Positions 11,658 through 21,937 of a stretch of 64,000 nucleotides of DNA are shown here, one piece after another. Source of the stretch: Ipomoea triloba (lineage: Eukaryota > Streptophyta > Magnoliopsida > Solanales > Convolvulaceae); NCBI RefSeq assembly GCF_003576645.1, contig NC_044924.1, positions 21,331,233 through 21,395,232 of the forward strand, read 5' to 3'. A model generated the notes under the pieces. That model was not told the DNA's origin. It made no database searches and was given only the letters and a program-made list of their open reading frames with translations. Position 1 is the first letter of the stretch. Each line of letters starts with the position of its first letter. Both the position numbers and the translations under genes were made by a program.

Positions 11658-12164
11658 ATGTACCACCCTGATGATGTGGAAGAACGTGAAAACTATGAAA
11701 AGTTCTTCAAAATTACAGAAGAAGTTGTGGAAGATAGTGAGGTAATGATGAACTCAAATCATATGCAACCTACTACAACAGGAGCACATGAGGTAGCTGA
11801 AGAGATACAAACTGATGACGATGATGTTGACCTTACACATGAGGAAAATGAAGAGATACAAACTGACGATGAGGATCTTGACATCGTAGAAGCTTATGAA
11901 GATCTATACAATAACTGGTGTAAGGTAAGTAAGCTGAACATTATGTTAATTAAGAATGTTGATTCTCTAGAGTTGGAGAATTCAGCCCTAAAAACCTCAG
12001 TAGAAGAACTTAAGATTGATTTAGATACAAAGGTTTCAAATGAACTATACCTGCAAAAGGAATTGGAAAGTTTCAAAAAACGTGTGAGAATGTTGAACAC
12101 AGGCACAAATAGTCTAAATGAAATCCTTCAGTCAAGAGGAAATAACCATAACAAAGTAGTCTAG
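11658..12164 (+). CDS. Acidic, coiled-coil second half of gag, in frame after one TAG
   Basis: A 168-codon frame in the same reading frame as gag, separated from it by a single TAG and ten further codons. The first ~80 residues are strongly acidic, with two copies of the motif EEIQTDDxD. The second half is rich in Leu/Lys/Glu with heptad-like spacing and looks like a coiled coil. Downstream, about 12275-12330, a second degenerate zinc-knuckle-like stretch (CFRCNMKGQGWRRC) can be read in another ORF piece. It is probably the C-terminal part of an extended gag. I see no catalytic motifs. Confidence 0.55.
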   Translation: MYHPDDVEERENYEKFFKITEEVVEDSEVMMNSNHMQPTTTGAHEVAEEIQTDDDDVDLTHEENEEIQTDDEDLDIVEAYEDLYNNWCKVSKLNIMLIKNVDSLELENSALKTSVEELKIDLDTKVSNELYLQKELESFKKRVRMLNTGTNSLNEILQSRGNNHNKVV

Positions 12165-13587
12165 GATTCACAAGCGGGCAGGGAAATCAGAAAAACTCAT
12201 GGGTGCCAGAAAAGAGATCAAGGAGAAACACTGAAGGCAAAAGGTATGTGAACTATTTTTTTAACAAAACATGTTTTAGGTGTAATATGAAAGGGCAGGG
12301 ATGGAGGCGTTGCAGACAAAACAAACCACGGCAAGTGTGGCAACCCAAGCAAACTTGCTTAACAACAAAATGATTTTTGTTTTGTCTATTAAAATTTTTT
12401 TTTTTTTAAAATTCTTAACTTATTTTATGTTTCGTTTTTTTAATTATTTAACTTTTATCATGTTAGTTTGTTTTGCAGATTCAATTATACATTTGTTTTA
12501 AAGATAAAAAATCAAAAACAAAACAAAAAGAAGGATAAAATAGACCTTGTACGCCAGATGAAGAGAAGTTCATTGACAAGAAAAGATTAAAGGTGTATGA
12601 GAAAGAAAGAAGGAGATTTTTTGTAATATTTATGGTTTGTTAGTGATATAGGGTTCTTAACTGACGATGAATTTCTTTGAGGAAGAAATTGAGTCAATCA
12701 AAGAAGATTATAGACTACTAAGACTCTCAAGCTGCGAGGAGTTGTTAAAGTTATTCTCGATGGACCAAATCCACACAATTAAGCTGTCACTTCCTCAGGT
12801 TTTGCACAGTTAGTTGATTCTACAGATCATTCCATGTTCTATTGAGGGTTAGTTCACTGGTACTATTTAGCTTTCAATAGTAGTATTGATTTTTGCAAGT
12901 AGTTCATCTAGAGCATTTTATTGATAGCTTGTGGATAGTTCTCTTGGAGTTTTTCAAAAAGCTTGTTGCTTGTTTCCCACTCAACTTCTTGCTCATCATA
13001 ATAGCCCTATGCTCTTGATTCTCTACTCCTGCTACACATATTACACTTGAAATTTGTATGAATGATATGATTGCTCCATCCTCTCAAATACATTAACATC
13101 TCTGACATACTTTCCTAGAAGAGGGCTACCCGGTGTCTGCTATGGTTCAAAAGGACCCTAGAATAGCCCGGAGTGAAAGCTATCTAGTGAAAAGTGTTCC
13201 TTAAAATGGTTACCTGGAAGAGGGCTACCCAGTACTTAATTTGGATCCAAAAGGACCTGAGAAGAGTCTGGTGTGAAAGCTTTCCAGTGTTGTTATTTCC
13301 GTACTTGATCATTATACTTATGGAGCTCTCATGTTGATATACCTCTCTTTTATATCCTCCCCCTTTGTGAAACTCTCAAATTTCAGTATCTATCCACATC
13401 TTATTAATTGCATGCTCTTAGTTGAATTTTCTTGCATTATTCAATACATACTGTTGTGGCTATGTTACCTTTGGCTAATGTTTATCAAAAGGGGGAGACA
13501 TGCAATAATTGAGGGGGAGAGTGCGTATGAGTTGAGGGGGAGAACTGCCACTTTATTGTTTGATCAACATATGTCAAAGGGGGAGAT
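12165..13587 (+). other. Non-coding internal region of the TR-GAG element
   Basis: No pol-like frame in 1.4 kb. It holds a diverged ~100-bp direct repeat (about 13108-13190 and 13212-13290, both with AGAGGGCTACCC and GTGAAAGCT) and a cluster of polypurine runs before the 3' LTR. Confidence 0.6.
13490..13587 (+). promoter_or_regulatory. Polypurine tract with three upstream copies
   Basis: The tract AAAGGGGGAGAT lies directly against the 3' LTR (13576-13587) and would prime plus-strand synthesis. Similar GGGGGAGA runs occur at about 13491, 13514 and 13537, giving four in under 100 bp. Confidence 0.7.
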
Positions 13588-14313
13588 TGTTGGTACATAA
13601 ATTATGATTTATTTTATGTACTTGTCATATGTTGATAAATGATTGAGAATTATGCATGGAATATTGTACGTGTGGTGTGTATGGAAAATGCATGCTCTTT
13701 TGTGTACGTGTGAAGAGTGAAAATAGCAAGAGAAATATGGGAATTAATGTTTGAGTTACAAGTGGCGCAACAAGAAGGAAAAATGAGGAGAAAATGGCAT
13801 CATGGTTTCATGCGTCCATTTTTCAAGTTCATAACACTATGGACTAAACATTATAAATAGGACATCACTCAAGCAGTTTTAAATTGAAGTTTCAGTGTTT
13901 CAAATACATATATATAGTAAGCAAGGTGCTAAGAAGAAACTTCAATACAGGGAATGATTGGTGTACTATCCGGAGGAATCAGCTCCAAATTATTCCAGTA
14001 CAAGTTGTGTTAAAATCCAGGTTGGTTACAGTTTGTTTAATTGGTAGAATTAGTTCAAACTGTACGTGTAACTTTTTCATAGAGTTGTTTTATAAGGTTA
14101 ATGTTTAAATAGGTGGTAGACCTAGTTTTGTAATTCGTTGAACCTTGTAATTGTAAAAACCAGCGGGTTGAGCTTTAGTGAAAAAGTTTTGGGCGTGGCC
14201 CCGCAGATTAGGAGGTGTTCTTCAACTGCGTTATCAAATTCAGCTGTGTACTTATTTTTGGCACTTCCTTTATTGCTTAATATTTTGATATATATCTGCA
14301 TTACATAATTTCA
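13588..14313 (+). repeat. 3' LTR of the TR-GAG element
   Basis: 726 bp, starts TGTTGGTACA and ends ATAATTTCA. Colinear with the 5' LTR without indels, differing only by substitutions. TATA box at 13852-13859. Confidence 0.9.
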
Positions 14314-14318
14314 ATAAC

Positions 14319-14861
14319 ATTCTTCACCTCTAATGATGGGAAGTGAATATGGACAAAGTTATCTTTTTTCATTTTTTTGGTCACTTTATCAATTGTAATA
14401 GCAATTTGTATTCTAGTTGTTATCTTTGATTTATGGGCTCTCAAACTTAAAAAATAATAATAATTGTGACTATTTAACTCATAAATTAAATATCGAATAC
14501 TTCCTCACACACGGCAAATTTTACCAGACATGCATAGTCTTACTATGTTTAATAATATTTTACACATTTTATACTAAAATCAAGTTCAAAAAGGTGGAAA
14601 ATATTTCAAATATTAAATATTGCCTAAATTGGAGTCAAATTACGTTGCCTATTTCATTAAATAGTATTTAAGGCACATGGGTGGTTTTAATGATTAACAA
14701 ATTAATTCATTACTTTCTTTTAGACTTGCCATTATATTATTTTTTTAATACATATAATTTTGAATGGGCTTGGCCACCTTCATTTTCCTTGGTTCAACCC
14801 GAATATATTTACACAGAGACGAAGCTGCTCTGTCAAAAATTAGACAGTCCCCGAATTGAAT

Positions 14862-14905
<44 letters not shown>

Positions 14906-15132
14906 NTGAAAGGATTGAAATTAATATAGTTAACATATATATTAGATGAAGATATAAACGGTAGTAAATTGTGGCTCATAAGGAAGCATAAAATCGGTAG
15001 TCGTCTTCATCTATGTACGAGAACAAACATAATAATTTGAACAAGCATAAAATCGAAATGATTCCAAGAATTGCACGAATTCCGCGCTACAAAGTAAACT
15101 AAACATGGTCCTCATGGTTATCTATTGGTGCA
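14319..15132. other. AT-rich intergenic DNA with a (TA)n tract and a single N
   Basis: The first ~30 bp complete the split array subunit. About 14375-14830 matches parts of the B3-associated units at 20640-20760 and 31230-31330 (for example ATAATTTTGAATGGGCTTGG). A (TA)n tract runs from about 14865 to 14905 and ends in a single N at 14906. No gene seen. Confidence 0.45.
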
Positions 15133-15137
15133 ACAAA

Positions 15138-15576
15138 TGTAAGTCAAATCTTAAGCATACAGGACCTTAGGAACACATGATTTTCACAGATACTAAAATT
15201 AGCGTTTAATGAATATACCTGGCTCCATGGTTTCACTGCAGATGCTTCAATGGGAGACTTAGTTTCTCCTCCAGACCCTAAGCAATTTCCCTTACTCTAA
15301 AGAACTCTGATGGAGAGAGTGTTTTTAGTTTTGCGGAAGGTTGGGGAAAGGATCAGAGACTCTGAGTGGTTGATAAACCATCTCACAGTTCCATCAACGT
15401 GAGTGGTTATCTGAGCAGTTGAAACTACTCCTTATTTTATCTGACCAATTATAGAATTTGTATTATTAAGTTTAAATAAACATTTGTGTGCCATAGAAAA
15501 TAATAAATCATATAATAATAATGATANGCCATAGAAAATAATAAATCATATAATAATAATGATAATTATTTTAACA
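15138..15576 (-). repeat. 3' LTR (minus sense) of the Copia relic, with assembly scar
   Basis: Starts TGTAAGTCAAATC and ends TTATTTTAACA. It contains N at 15527 and, on both sides of it, the same 37 bp starting GCCATAGAAAATAATAAATC (15490-15526 and 15528-15564). Without this duplication the length equals the other LTR. Next to it, 15577-15590 read on the minus strand is GCCAAGTGGGAGAA, the polypurine tract. Confidence 0.75.
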
Positions 15577-15982
15577 TTCTCCCACTTGGCTCATAAATCA
15601 TAAATTTAATAAAGAACGTGAAACATAATATACAAAGTATAAGCTAATTCCTTCGTTACATTGGTCAAAACATAAGTCATCATTTAGGTAGAAACTAATA
15701 AGAATCATGGCGGTAATATGTCACTAATTTAACGTAGTCCCTTCCATGTATCACATAGTCCCTTCCATGTATCACAATATTAATTTCAAACTTAATAAGA
15801 TTCATAATGATATTTTCCATAATGGTCCACGATAATGTCTTTGTCAAAGACAAATCCCGTTCATATTGACATAAAACATTCATGTATATATACTTCAAAC
15901 TAAACAGGATACTTAATATAGAAACGAAATTATATTGAGCTCCAAGTATCAAATATATAAAAACACAAACCTTAGCATAATG

Positions 15983-17055
15983 TTAACAGTATTCAATAAC
16001 GCCCATTCTCTCAACATGCTCATTAAATGCTTTTGGTGGCAAGGCTTTAGTTAATGGGTCTGCAATCATTAATCTAGTGCTAATGTGTTCAATTGATACT
16101 CTTCGTTCCCGAACATCTTCTTTAACGGCAAGAACGGCAAGATCCTTCAAATAAATATGTTTAGCACCACTTGTATACTTGTCGTTTTTAGAAAAGAAGA
16201 CTGCTGCGCCATTATCACAATAAATTTTCAGCGGCTTGGCAATACTGTCGACAATTCCAAGTCCTGAAATAAAATTCCGCAGCCAGAATCCATGATTTGT
16301 GGCCATAAAACATGCCACAAACTTAGCTTCCATAGTGGATGCAGCAATGATAGTCTACTTCGCACTTTTCCAAGAGATAGCCCCCTCGGCTAAAGGAACA
16401 GATATCCAAATGTGGACTTCCTTGTGTCCAAACACCCGGCAAAATCTGAATCTGTGTATCCTATCACCTCAAGGCGATCGGACCACTTATAAGTAAGCAT
16501 GTACTCCTTTGTGCCTTGTAAGTATCTCAACACTTTCTTTGCAGCCTTCTAGTGATCCATACCAGGATTGCTTTGATATCTACCAAGCATCCCGACAGCA
16601 AAGCTAATGTCTGGTCGGGTACATGTTTGAGCATACATCAAACTCCCAACGACAGATGCATAAGGAATATTTTCCATTTCCTTTCGCTCCAATTTATTCT
16701 TAGGGCATTGCATATGATTGAACTTATCCCCCTTCTGAATTGGAGCAACAGATGTAGAGCACTTTTCCATTCTAAATCTTTCTAAGACTTTGTTAATATA
16801 TGCTTTCTGAGACAATCCTAACACTCCTTGTGATCTATTACGGAATATTTCAATTCCAATCACAAAGGAAGCCTCACCCATATCTTTCATTTCAAAGTTC
16901 TTAGAAAGAAACATCTTGGTCTCATGCATTAAACCAAGATCATTAGTAGCAAACAAAATATCATCGACATACAGAATCAAAAATATAAACTTGCTCCCAT
17001 TGACCTTTAGATATATACATTGATCAACAGTGTTTTCCTTAAATCCAAAGGACAT
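15983..17055 (-). pseudogene. Copia RT C-terminus and RNase H, first copy
   Basis: The minus strand carries the end of a Copia reverse transcriptase (ILYVDDILFATND, with the YVDD active-site motif, near 16970) followed by the thumb/connection region ([20 protein letters not shown]) and RNase H (16333 down to 15983, with IYCDNGAAV and the C-terminal DPLTKALPP). Stop codons interrupt it between 16549 and 16333, and a 9-bp tandem duplication near 16130 gives LAVLAV. The N-terminal RT motifs are deleted. It ends at the TAA near 15983. Not functional. Confidence 0.75.
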
Positions 17056-17263
17056 TACATATCATTAAACTTAAGATACCATTTACAGCCAACTGTCTTA
17101 CATAACCTTCAGGCAATTCAACAAGATTCCATACTTCATTATGTTCCATCGACTTTAACTCATCTTTCATGGCTTCGGCTCATTTAGAAGAATTAGGACT
17201 ATTTGTAGCTTGTGAAAATGAAACTGGATCTTTATCGATTCCAATATTGAAATCTGATTCTTN

Positions 17264-18998
17264 GCCATAGAAAATAATAAATCATATAATAATAATGATA
17301 ATTATTTTAACATTCTCCCACTTGGCTCATAAATCATAAATTTAATAAAGAACGTGAAACATAATATACAAAGTATAAGCTAATTCCTTCGTTACATTGG
17401 TCAAAACATAAGTCATCATTTAGGTAGAAACTAATAAGAATCATGGCGGTAATATGTCACTAATTTAACGTAGTCCCTTCCATGTATCACATAGTCCCTT
17501 CCATGTATCACAATATTAATTTCAAACTTAATAAGATTCATAATGATATTTTCCATAATGGTCCACGATAATGTCTTTGTCAAAGACAAATCCCGTTCAT
17601 ATTGACATAAAACATTCATGTATATATACTTCAAACTAAACAGGATACTTAATATAGAAACGAAATTATATTGAGCTCCAAGTATCAAATATATAAAAAC
17701 ACAAACCTTAGCATAATGTTAACAGTATTCAATAACGCCCATTCTCTCAACATGCTCATTAAATGCTTTTGGTGGCAAGGCTTTAGTTAATGGGTCTGCA
17801 ATCATTAATCTAGTGCTAATGTGTTCAATTGATACTCTTCGTTCCCGAACATCTTCTTTAACGGCAAGAACGGCAAGATCCTTCAAATAAATATGTTTAG
17901 CACCACTTGTATACTTGTCGTTTTTAGAAAAGAAGACTGCTGCGCCATTATCACAATAAATTTTCAGCGGCTTGGCAATACTGTCGACAATTCCAAGTCC
18001 TGAAATAAAATTCCGCAGCCAGAATCCATGATTTGTGGCCATAAAACATGCCACAAACTTAGCTTCCATAGTGGATGCAGCAATGATAGTCTACTTCGCA
18101 CTTTTCCAAGAGATAGCCCCCTCGGCTAAAGGAACAGATATCCAAATGTGGACTTCCTTGTGTCCAAACACCCGGCAAAATCTGAATCTGTGTATCCTAT
18201 CACCTCAAGGCGATCGGACCACTTATAAGTAAGCATGTACTCCTTTGTGCCTTGTAAGTATCTCAACACTTTCTTTGCAGCCTTCTAGTGATCCATACCA
18301 GGATTGCTTTGATATCTACCAAGCATCCCGACAGCAAAGCTAATGTCTGGTCGGGTACATGTTTGAGCATACATCAAACTCCCAACGACAGATGCATAAG
18401 GAATATTTTCCATTTCCTTTCGCTCCAATTTATTCTTAGGGCATTGCATATGATTGAACTTATCCCCCTTCTGAATTGGAGCAACAGATGTAGAGCACTT
18501 TTCCATTCTAAATCTTTCTAAGACTTTGTTAATATATGCTTTCTGAGACAATCCTAACACTCCTTGTGATCTATTACGGAATATTTCAATTCCAATCACA
18601 AAGGAAGCCTCACCCATATCTTTCATTTCAAAGTTCTTAGAAAGAAACATCTTGGTCTCATGCATTAAACCAAGATCATTAGTAGCAAACAAAATATCAT
18701 CGACATACAGAATCAAAAATATAAACTTGCTCCCATTGACCTTTAGATATATACATTGATCAACAGTGTTTTCCTTAAATCCAAAGGACATTACATATCA
18801 TTAAACTTAAGATACCATTTACAGCCAACTGTCTTACATAACCTTCAGGCAATTCAACAAGATTCCATACTTCATTATGTTCCATCGACTTTAACTCATC
18901 TTTCATGGCTTCGGCTCATTTAGAAGAATTAGGACTATTTGTAGCTTGTGAAAATGAAACTGGATCTTTATCGATTCCAATATTGAAATCTGATTCTT
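17264..18998. repeat. Exact second copy of 15528-17262
   Basis: 1735 bp that appear identical base for base to 15528-17262, in the same orientation, with one N between them (17263). The RT/RNase H relic is therefore repeated at 17719-18791. Sequence then continues uniquely from 18999. This pattern points to two contig ends that were not merged rather than a biological duplication. Confidence 0.85.
17719..18791 (-). pseudogene. Copia RT C-terminus and RNase H, second copy
   Basis: Identical to 15983-17055, with the same stop codons. See the duplication entry: probably the same DNA counted twice. Confidence 0.7.
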
Positions 18999-19338
18999 GA
19001 AGATAAACCGTATAATCATCAAATATAGCAGATCTCCTTTGTATTTGATATCTTCTTAATGCTACTTCTGGACGAATATCATTCGTGGGTTCACTGATAA
19101 CTTCATCATGGAGTGGTTGATCATTAATTTGTTGTTCAGGAAAGTTATTAAATTGTTCAGTCGTTGCAGGATGAATAATCTGAGTAATTCTAGGTAAAGT
19201 TATTGGAGAATCTTGCACCATAACTTCTTTAAGTTCCACTTTTCGTGGTTCATCACTCCCACTTATGTTATCATTCTCAAAGGAGCAATGAATATAGGGC
19301 AATACATATATCATATACTGCCAATACATATACGGCAA
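18800..19338 (-). pseudogene. Copia integrase-RT linker fragment
   Basis: A minus-strand stretch with acidic, Pro/Asn-rich linker sequence ending in the run DPVSFSQATNSPNSSK, typical of the region just before Copia reverse transcriptase, then a stop near 18916. The next ~120 bp still read like the RT start (MKDELKSMEHNEVWNLVELP) before jumping straight to the C-terminal RT part, so several hundred bp of RT core are deleted. Confidence 0.6.
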
Positions 19339-19449
19339 GAGTACATCATGAGCAATGAATAATGAGAAGCCATTTAGCCATCATTATAAGAAGTCATCAT
19401 TCTATGTAATTGGCTTTACAATCCAATATGACGAATCATGTATATCATC

Positions 19450-19496
<47 letters not shown>

Positions 19497-19764
19497 GTAA
19501 CATGCGAATGAATTGCAGTGAATGAGAAAAAGCTAGATAAAACTTAAGCATAGGAATGCTCGTGCGCAAGCTACATGTTTTCTCAAACTTAAGCATAGGA
19601 ATTGCAGTGATGCGTACATATTACATATATCAAAACATCTTCGTACAAAGCAATGTACATAAAGAGAGAAACAGCTTCACTGCGAAAATACTCCTCATGC
19701 ATCAACAGTACGAAAAAAAACTGTCCATTGTATCATTCTATATGAAAAATCATATGTTCTAAAA

Positions 19765-19780
19765 CCTGGTTGTGATACCA
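19765..19780 (-). promoter_or_regulatory. Primer-binding site of the Copia relic
   Basis: On the minus strand TGGTATCACAACCAGG, two bases from the LTR. Close to the initiator tRNA-Met type site but with changes after TGGTATCA. Confidence 0.65.
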
Positions 19781-19782
19781 AA

Positions 19783-20184
19783 TGTAAGTCAAATCTTAAG
19801 CATACAGGACCTTAGGAACACATGATTTTCACAGATACTTAAATTAGCGTTTACTGAATATACCTGGCTCCATGGTTTCACTGCAGATGCTTCAATGGGA
19901 GACTTGGTTTCTCCCTCCAAACCCTAAGCAATTTCCCTTACTCTAAAGAAATCTGATGGAGAGAGAGTTTTTAGTTTTGCTGAAGGTTAGGGAGAGGACC
20001 AGAGACTCTGAGTGGTTGATAAACCATCTCACAGTTCCGTCAACGTGAGTGGTTATCTGAGCAATTGAAACTGCTCCTTATTTTATCTGACCAATTATAG
20101 AATTTGTATTATTAAATTTAAATAAACATTTATGAGCCATAGAAAATAATAAATCGTATAATAATAATGATAATTATTTTAACA
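19783..20184 (-). repeat. 5' LTR (minus sense) of the Copia relic
   Basis: 402 bp, matching 15138-15576 apart from the scar there and a modest number of substitutions. Between it and the linker fragment, 19340-19760 holds a (TA)n tract (about 19451-19492) and a ~30-bp direct repeat around AAACTTAAGCATAGGAAT. Confidence 0.8.
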
Positions 20185-20189
20185 AGAAA

Positions 20190-21029
20190 AACCGTAAGAA
20201 CCCCATGATCTAGTAAATCCTTTCCCTAGCTCGCAACCTAGACATCAGAAGACCATTCATTGTACTCTATGGCACACGTCTATTAGTTGTAGCGATTGTA
20301 GAATATGATTATAGAAATCATGGTTTCAAAATTATATTGTTCGGATTTCAGTAGTCCAAAATAAAAGTATTCATCTTAAGATAGGTAGAACTACATAACA
20401 TACCATGGTGATTGATTAGAGACTAGAGATTACTATTGCAATTTTTTCAAACATTTATTTTATGTTTTTCATTATATTGTTATTTACTTTATTTAAGAAT
20501 GACATTATTTTCAAAAAATATTTTTTAAAAAAATTTCTTTTCCTAGTAAACAATTAGCTAATAATTATGAACCTATTTCAAATTCAGATTAAATCAATCA
20601 ATGAACAAAATTAAAGTTTCACATATAAATATTTCTCTTTTTGGTCACTTTATCAATTATAATAACAATTTGTACATTCTAAAAAAAAAGTAACAATTTG
20701 TAGTTTAATCGTTATCTATGATTTATTTCTCTTTGGGTTCCAAACCTTAAAAAAAAAATTACACTTCAAGTCATAAATATCGTTCTCACAATGTTAGTCT
20801 CACAATCTATAATACTCTGCAAAATATTACAAATAAATGATATTATTTTAATACAAATACTTACAAAATTAAAATTTAATTTTCATTCACTAATATTTTT
20901 AGGTTAAATGCTAGTAAAATCAATTATTTTGTTTTGGGCATTAAATAAACTATTTTATGATAAAAAAATTTCTATCCAAAATCTATCTAAGAGTAGCTTG
21001 CTAGCATCAGCAAATTATGCTATGGACAC
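20190..21029. other. AT-rich flank of the B3 neighbourhood
   Basis: No coding signal. From about 20440 the sequence resembles parts of the B3 units further right (for example around 20560-20640 and 20700-20760), in decayed form. Confidence 0.35.
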
Positions 21030-21265
21030 GTGTCCATATTCACAATTTTAAAACTCTATGTTCACAATTTTAGAACTCTATATTCACAATTTTAGATCTC
21101 AATATACAAAATTATATAACTCAATATTCACAATTTTTTAACTCTATATTCACAATTTTGCTATATAGATTCAAAAATTGTGTTATACTGTTGAATATAG
21201 ATTGTGAATATAGAGTTATGAAATTGTGAATATAGAGTTTTGTAATTGTGAATATACAAATATAC
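21030..21265. repeat. Foldback repeat of ~22-bp units, copy 1
   Basis: Repeated units reading roughly TTCACAATTTTAGAACTCTA on the left half and their reverse complement (ATAGAGTTATGAAATTGTGAA) on the right half, so the segment can form a long imperfect hairpin. The left edge contains GGACACGTGTCC, a perfect palindrome. Related copies at 31590-31785 and 37990-38195 sit at the same place relative to B3 promoter units. Probably a MITE. Confidence 0.6.
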
Positions 21266-21269
21266 TTTA

Positions 21270-21932
21270 TATTCCTAAGTCCAATAATTTATCATGAGCA
21301 CAAATCGCTAACCCGTATTTTTTACCTTAAAATTTAATAATTACAACTTTCCCTCAAAAATCCTACCTATATAAATAGCATTACTCATGTCTTCCCCATT
21401 TTCCTTCTCATTTTGCTGCCCACAATTCCTCTCTTTCTCTCAGGTAAGTCTCTCTCTCTCTCTAAATTTTTCTTCTTGATTTAAACTTCCCTTCTCCTAA
21501 TCCTAGGCCCAAGACTTGGTAACTTTCTTCTTCCTTTCCCCCATTCCATCCTCTAGTATAAGTTATTGAAATGATGTATTTATGTGTGTTATTTGTTGTG
21601 TTTTTGAGTTGAAATGGTGAAGTTGTTGCTATGCTTTGCTTGGGAGAAGGAAGATGAAAGGTGTAGAAGAAGAGTTTGTGGTTCGCATTTTCTAATTGGC
21701 TAATTATTTTTTGTCCTAATTTCCTAAAAAAAATTGCTCTAATTTCCCTAAATAATTTACACAGACATAAATTAAGAGTCCTAAAAACACTATAGTTTTT
21801 TTTTATTGTGGTTTATCTTATGGTGTAATAACTAATACGCAAAAAAATAGAAACCCTCACTGACAATCAACGGAAAAGTCAATCTTCAAGCCTAATTGAC
21901 TAAAAGTGTAATTTTCCCTTAATTGATTATCT
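21270..21932 (+). pseudogene. B3-unit 1: promoter, leader exon and intron (gene body lost)
   Basis: Homologous to 38230-38980 upstream of the B3 exons: TATA box TATATAAATA at 21368-21377, then a leader ending in a 5' splice site CTCAG|GTAAGT (GT at 21444), a pyrimidine-rich (CT)n start of the intron and AT-rich intron sequence. A decayed relic of the first coding exon is suggested near 21880-21900. The unit is interrupted at 21937 by the Tekay element and resumes at 30954. Confidence 0.5.
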
Positions 21933-21937
21933 ATGCC

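Larger units (their letters stand above)
9831..14313 (+). mobile_element. Non-autonomous Copia-like LTR element (TR-GAG type)
   Basis: A complete 4483-bp element with 726-bp LTRs, 5-bp target-site duplication ACAAC (9826-9830) and ATAAC (14314-14318, one mismatch), a primer-binding site, a polypurine tract and a gag-like protein, but no protease, integrase, reverse transcriptase or RNase H frame anywhere. This is the layout of terminal-repeat retrotransposons with a GAG domain. The LTRs differ by about two dozen substitutions in 726 bp by my count, so it is not very recent. Mobilisation would need an autonomous Copia partner, which I cannot identify here. Confidence 0.85.
15138..20184 (-). 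mobile_element. Deleted Copia element (possibly Tork-like), minus strand, partly duplicated
   Basis: Bounded by ~402-bp LTRs (TGTAAGTC...TTTTAACA) with flanks ACAAA (15133-15137) and AGAAA (20185-20189), a 5-bp duplication with one mismatch. A primer-binding site and a polypurine tract are in the right places for the minus strand. The inside keeps only the C-terminal part of pol and a piece of the integrase-RT linker; gag, protease, integrase and the RT core are gone. A 1735-bp stretch is present twice (15528-17262 and 17264-18998), each copy preceded by one N, so the true element is probably ~3.3 kb. The Tork assignment is a guess from general resemblance. Confidence 0.75.
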
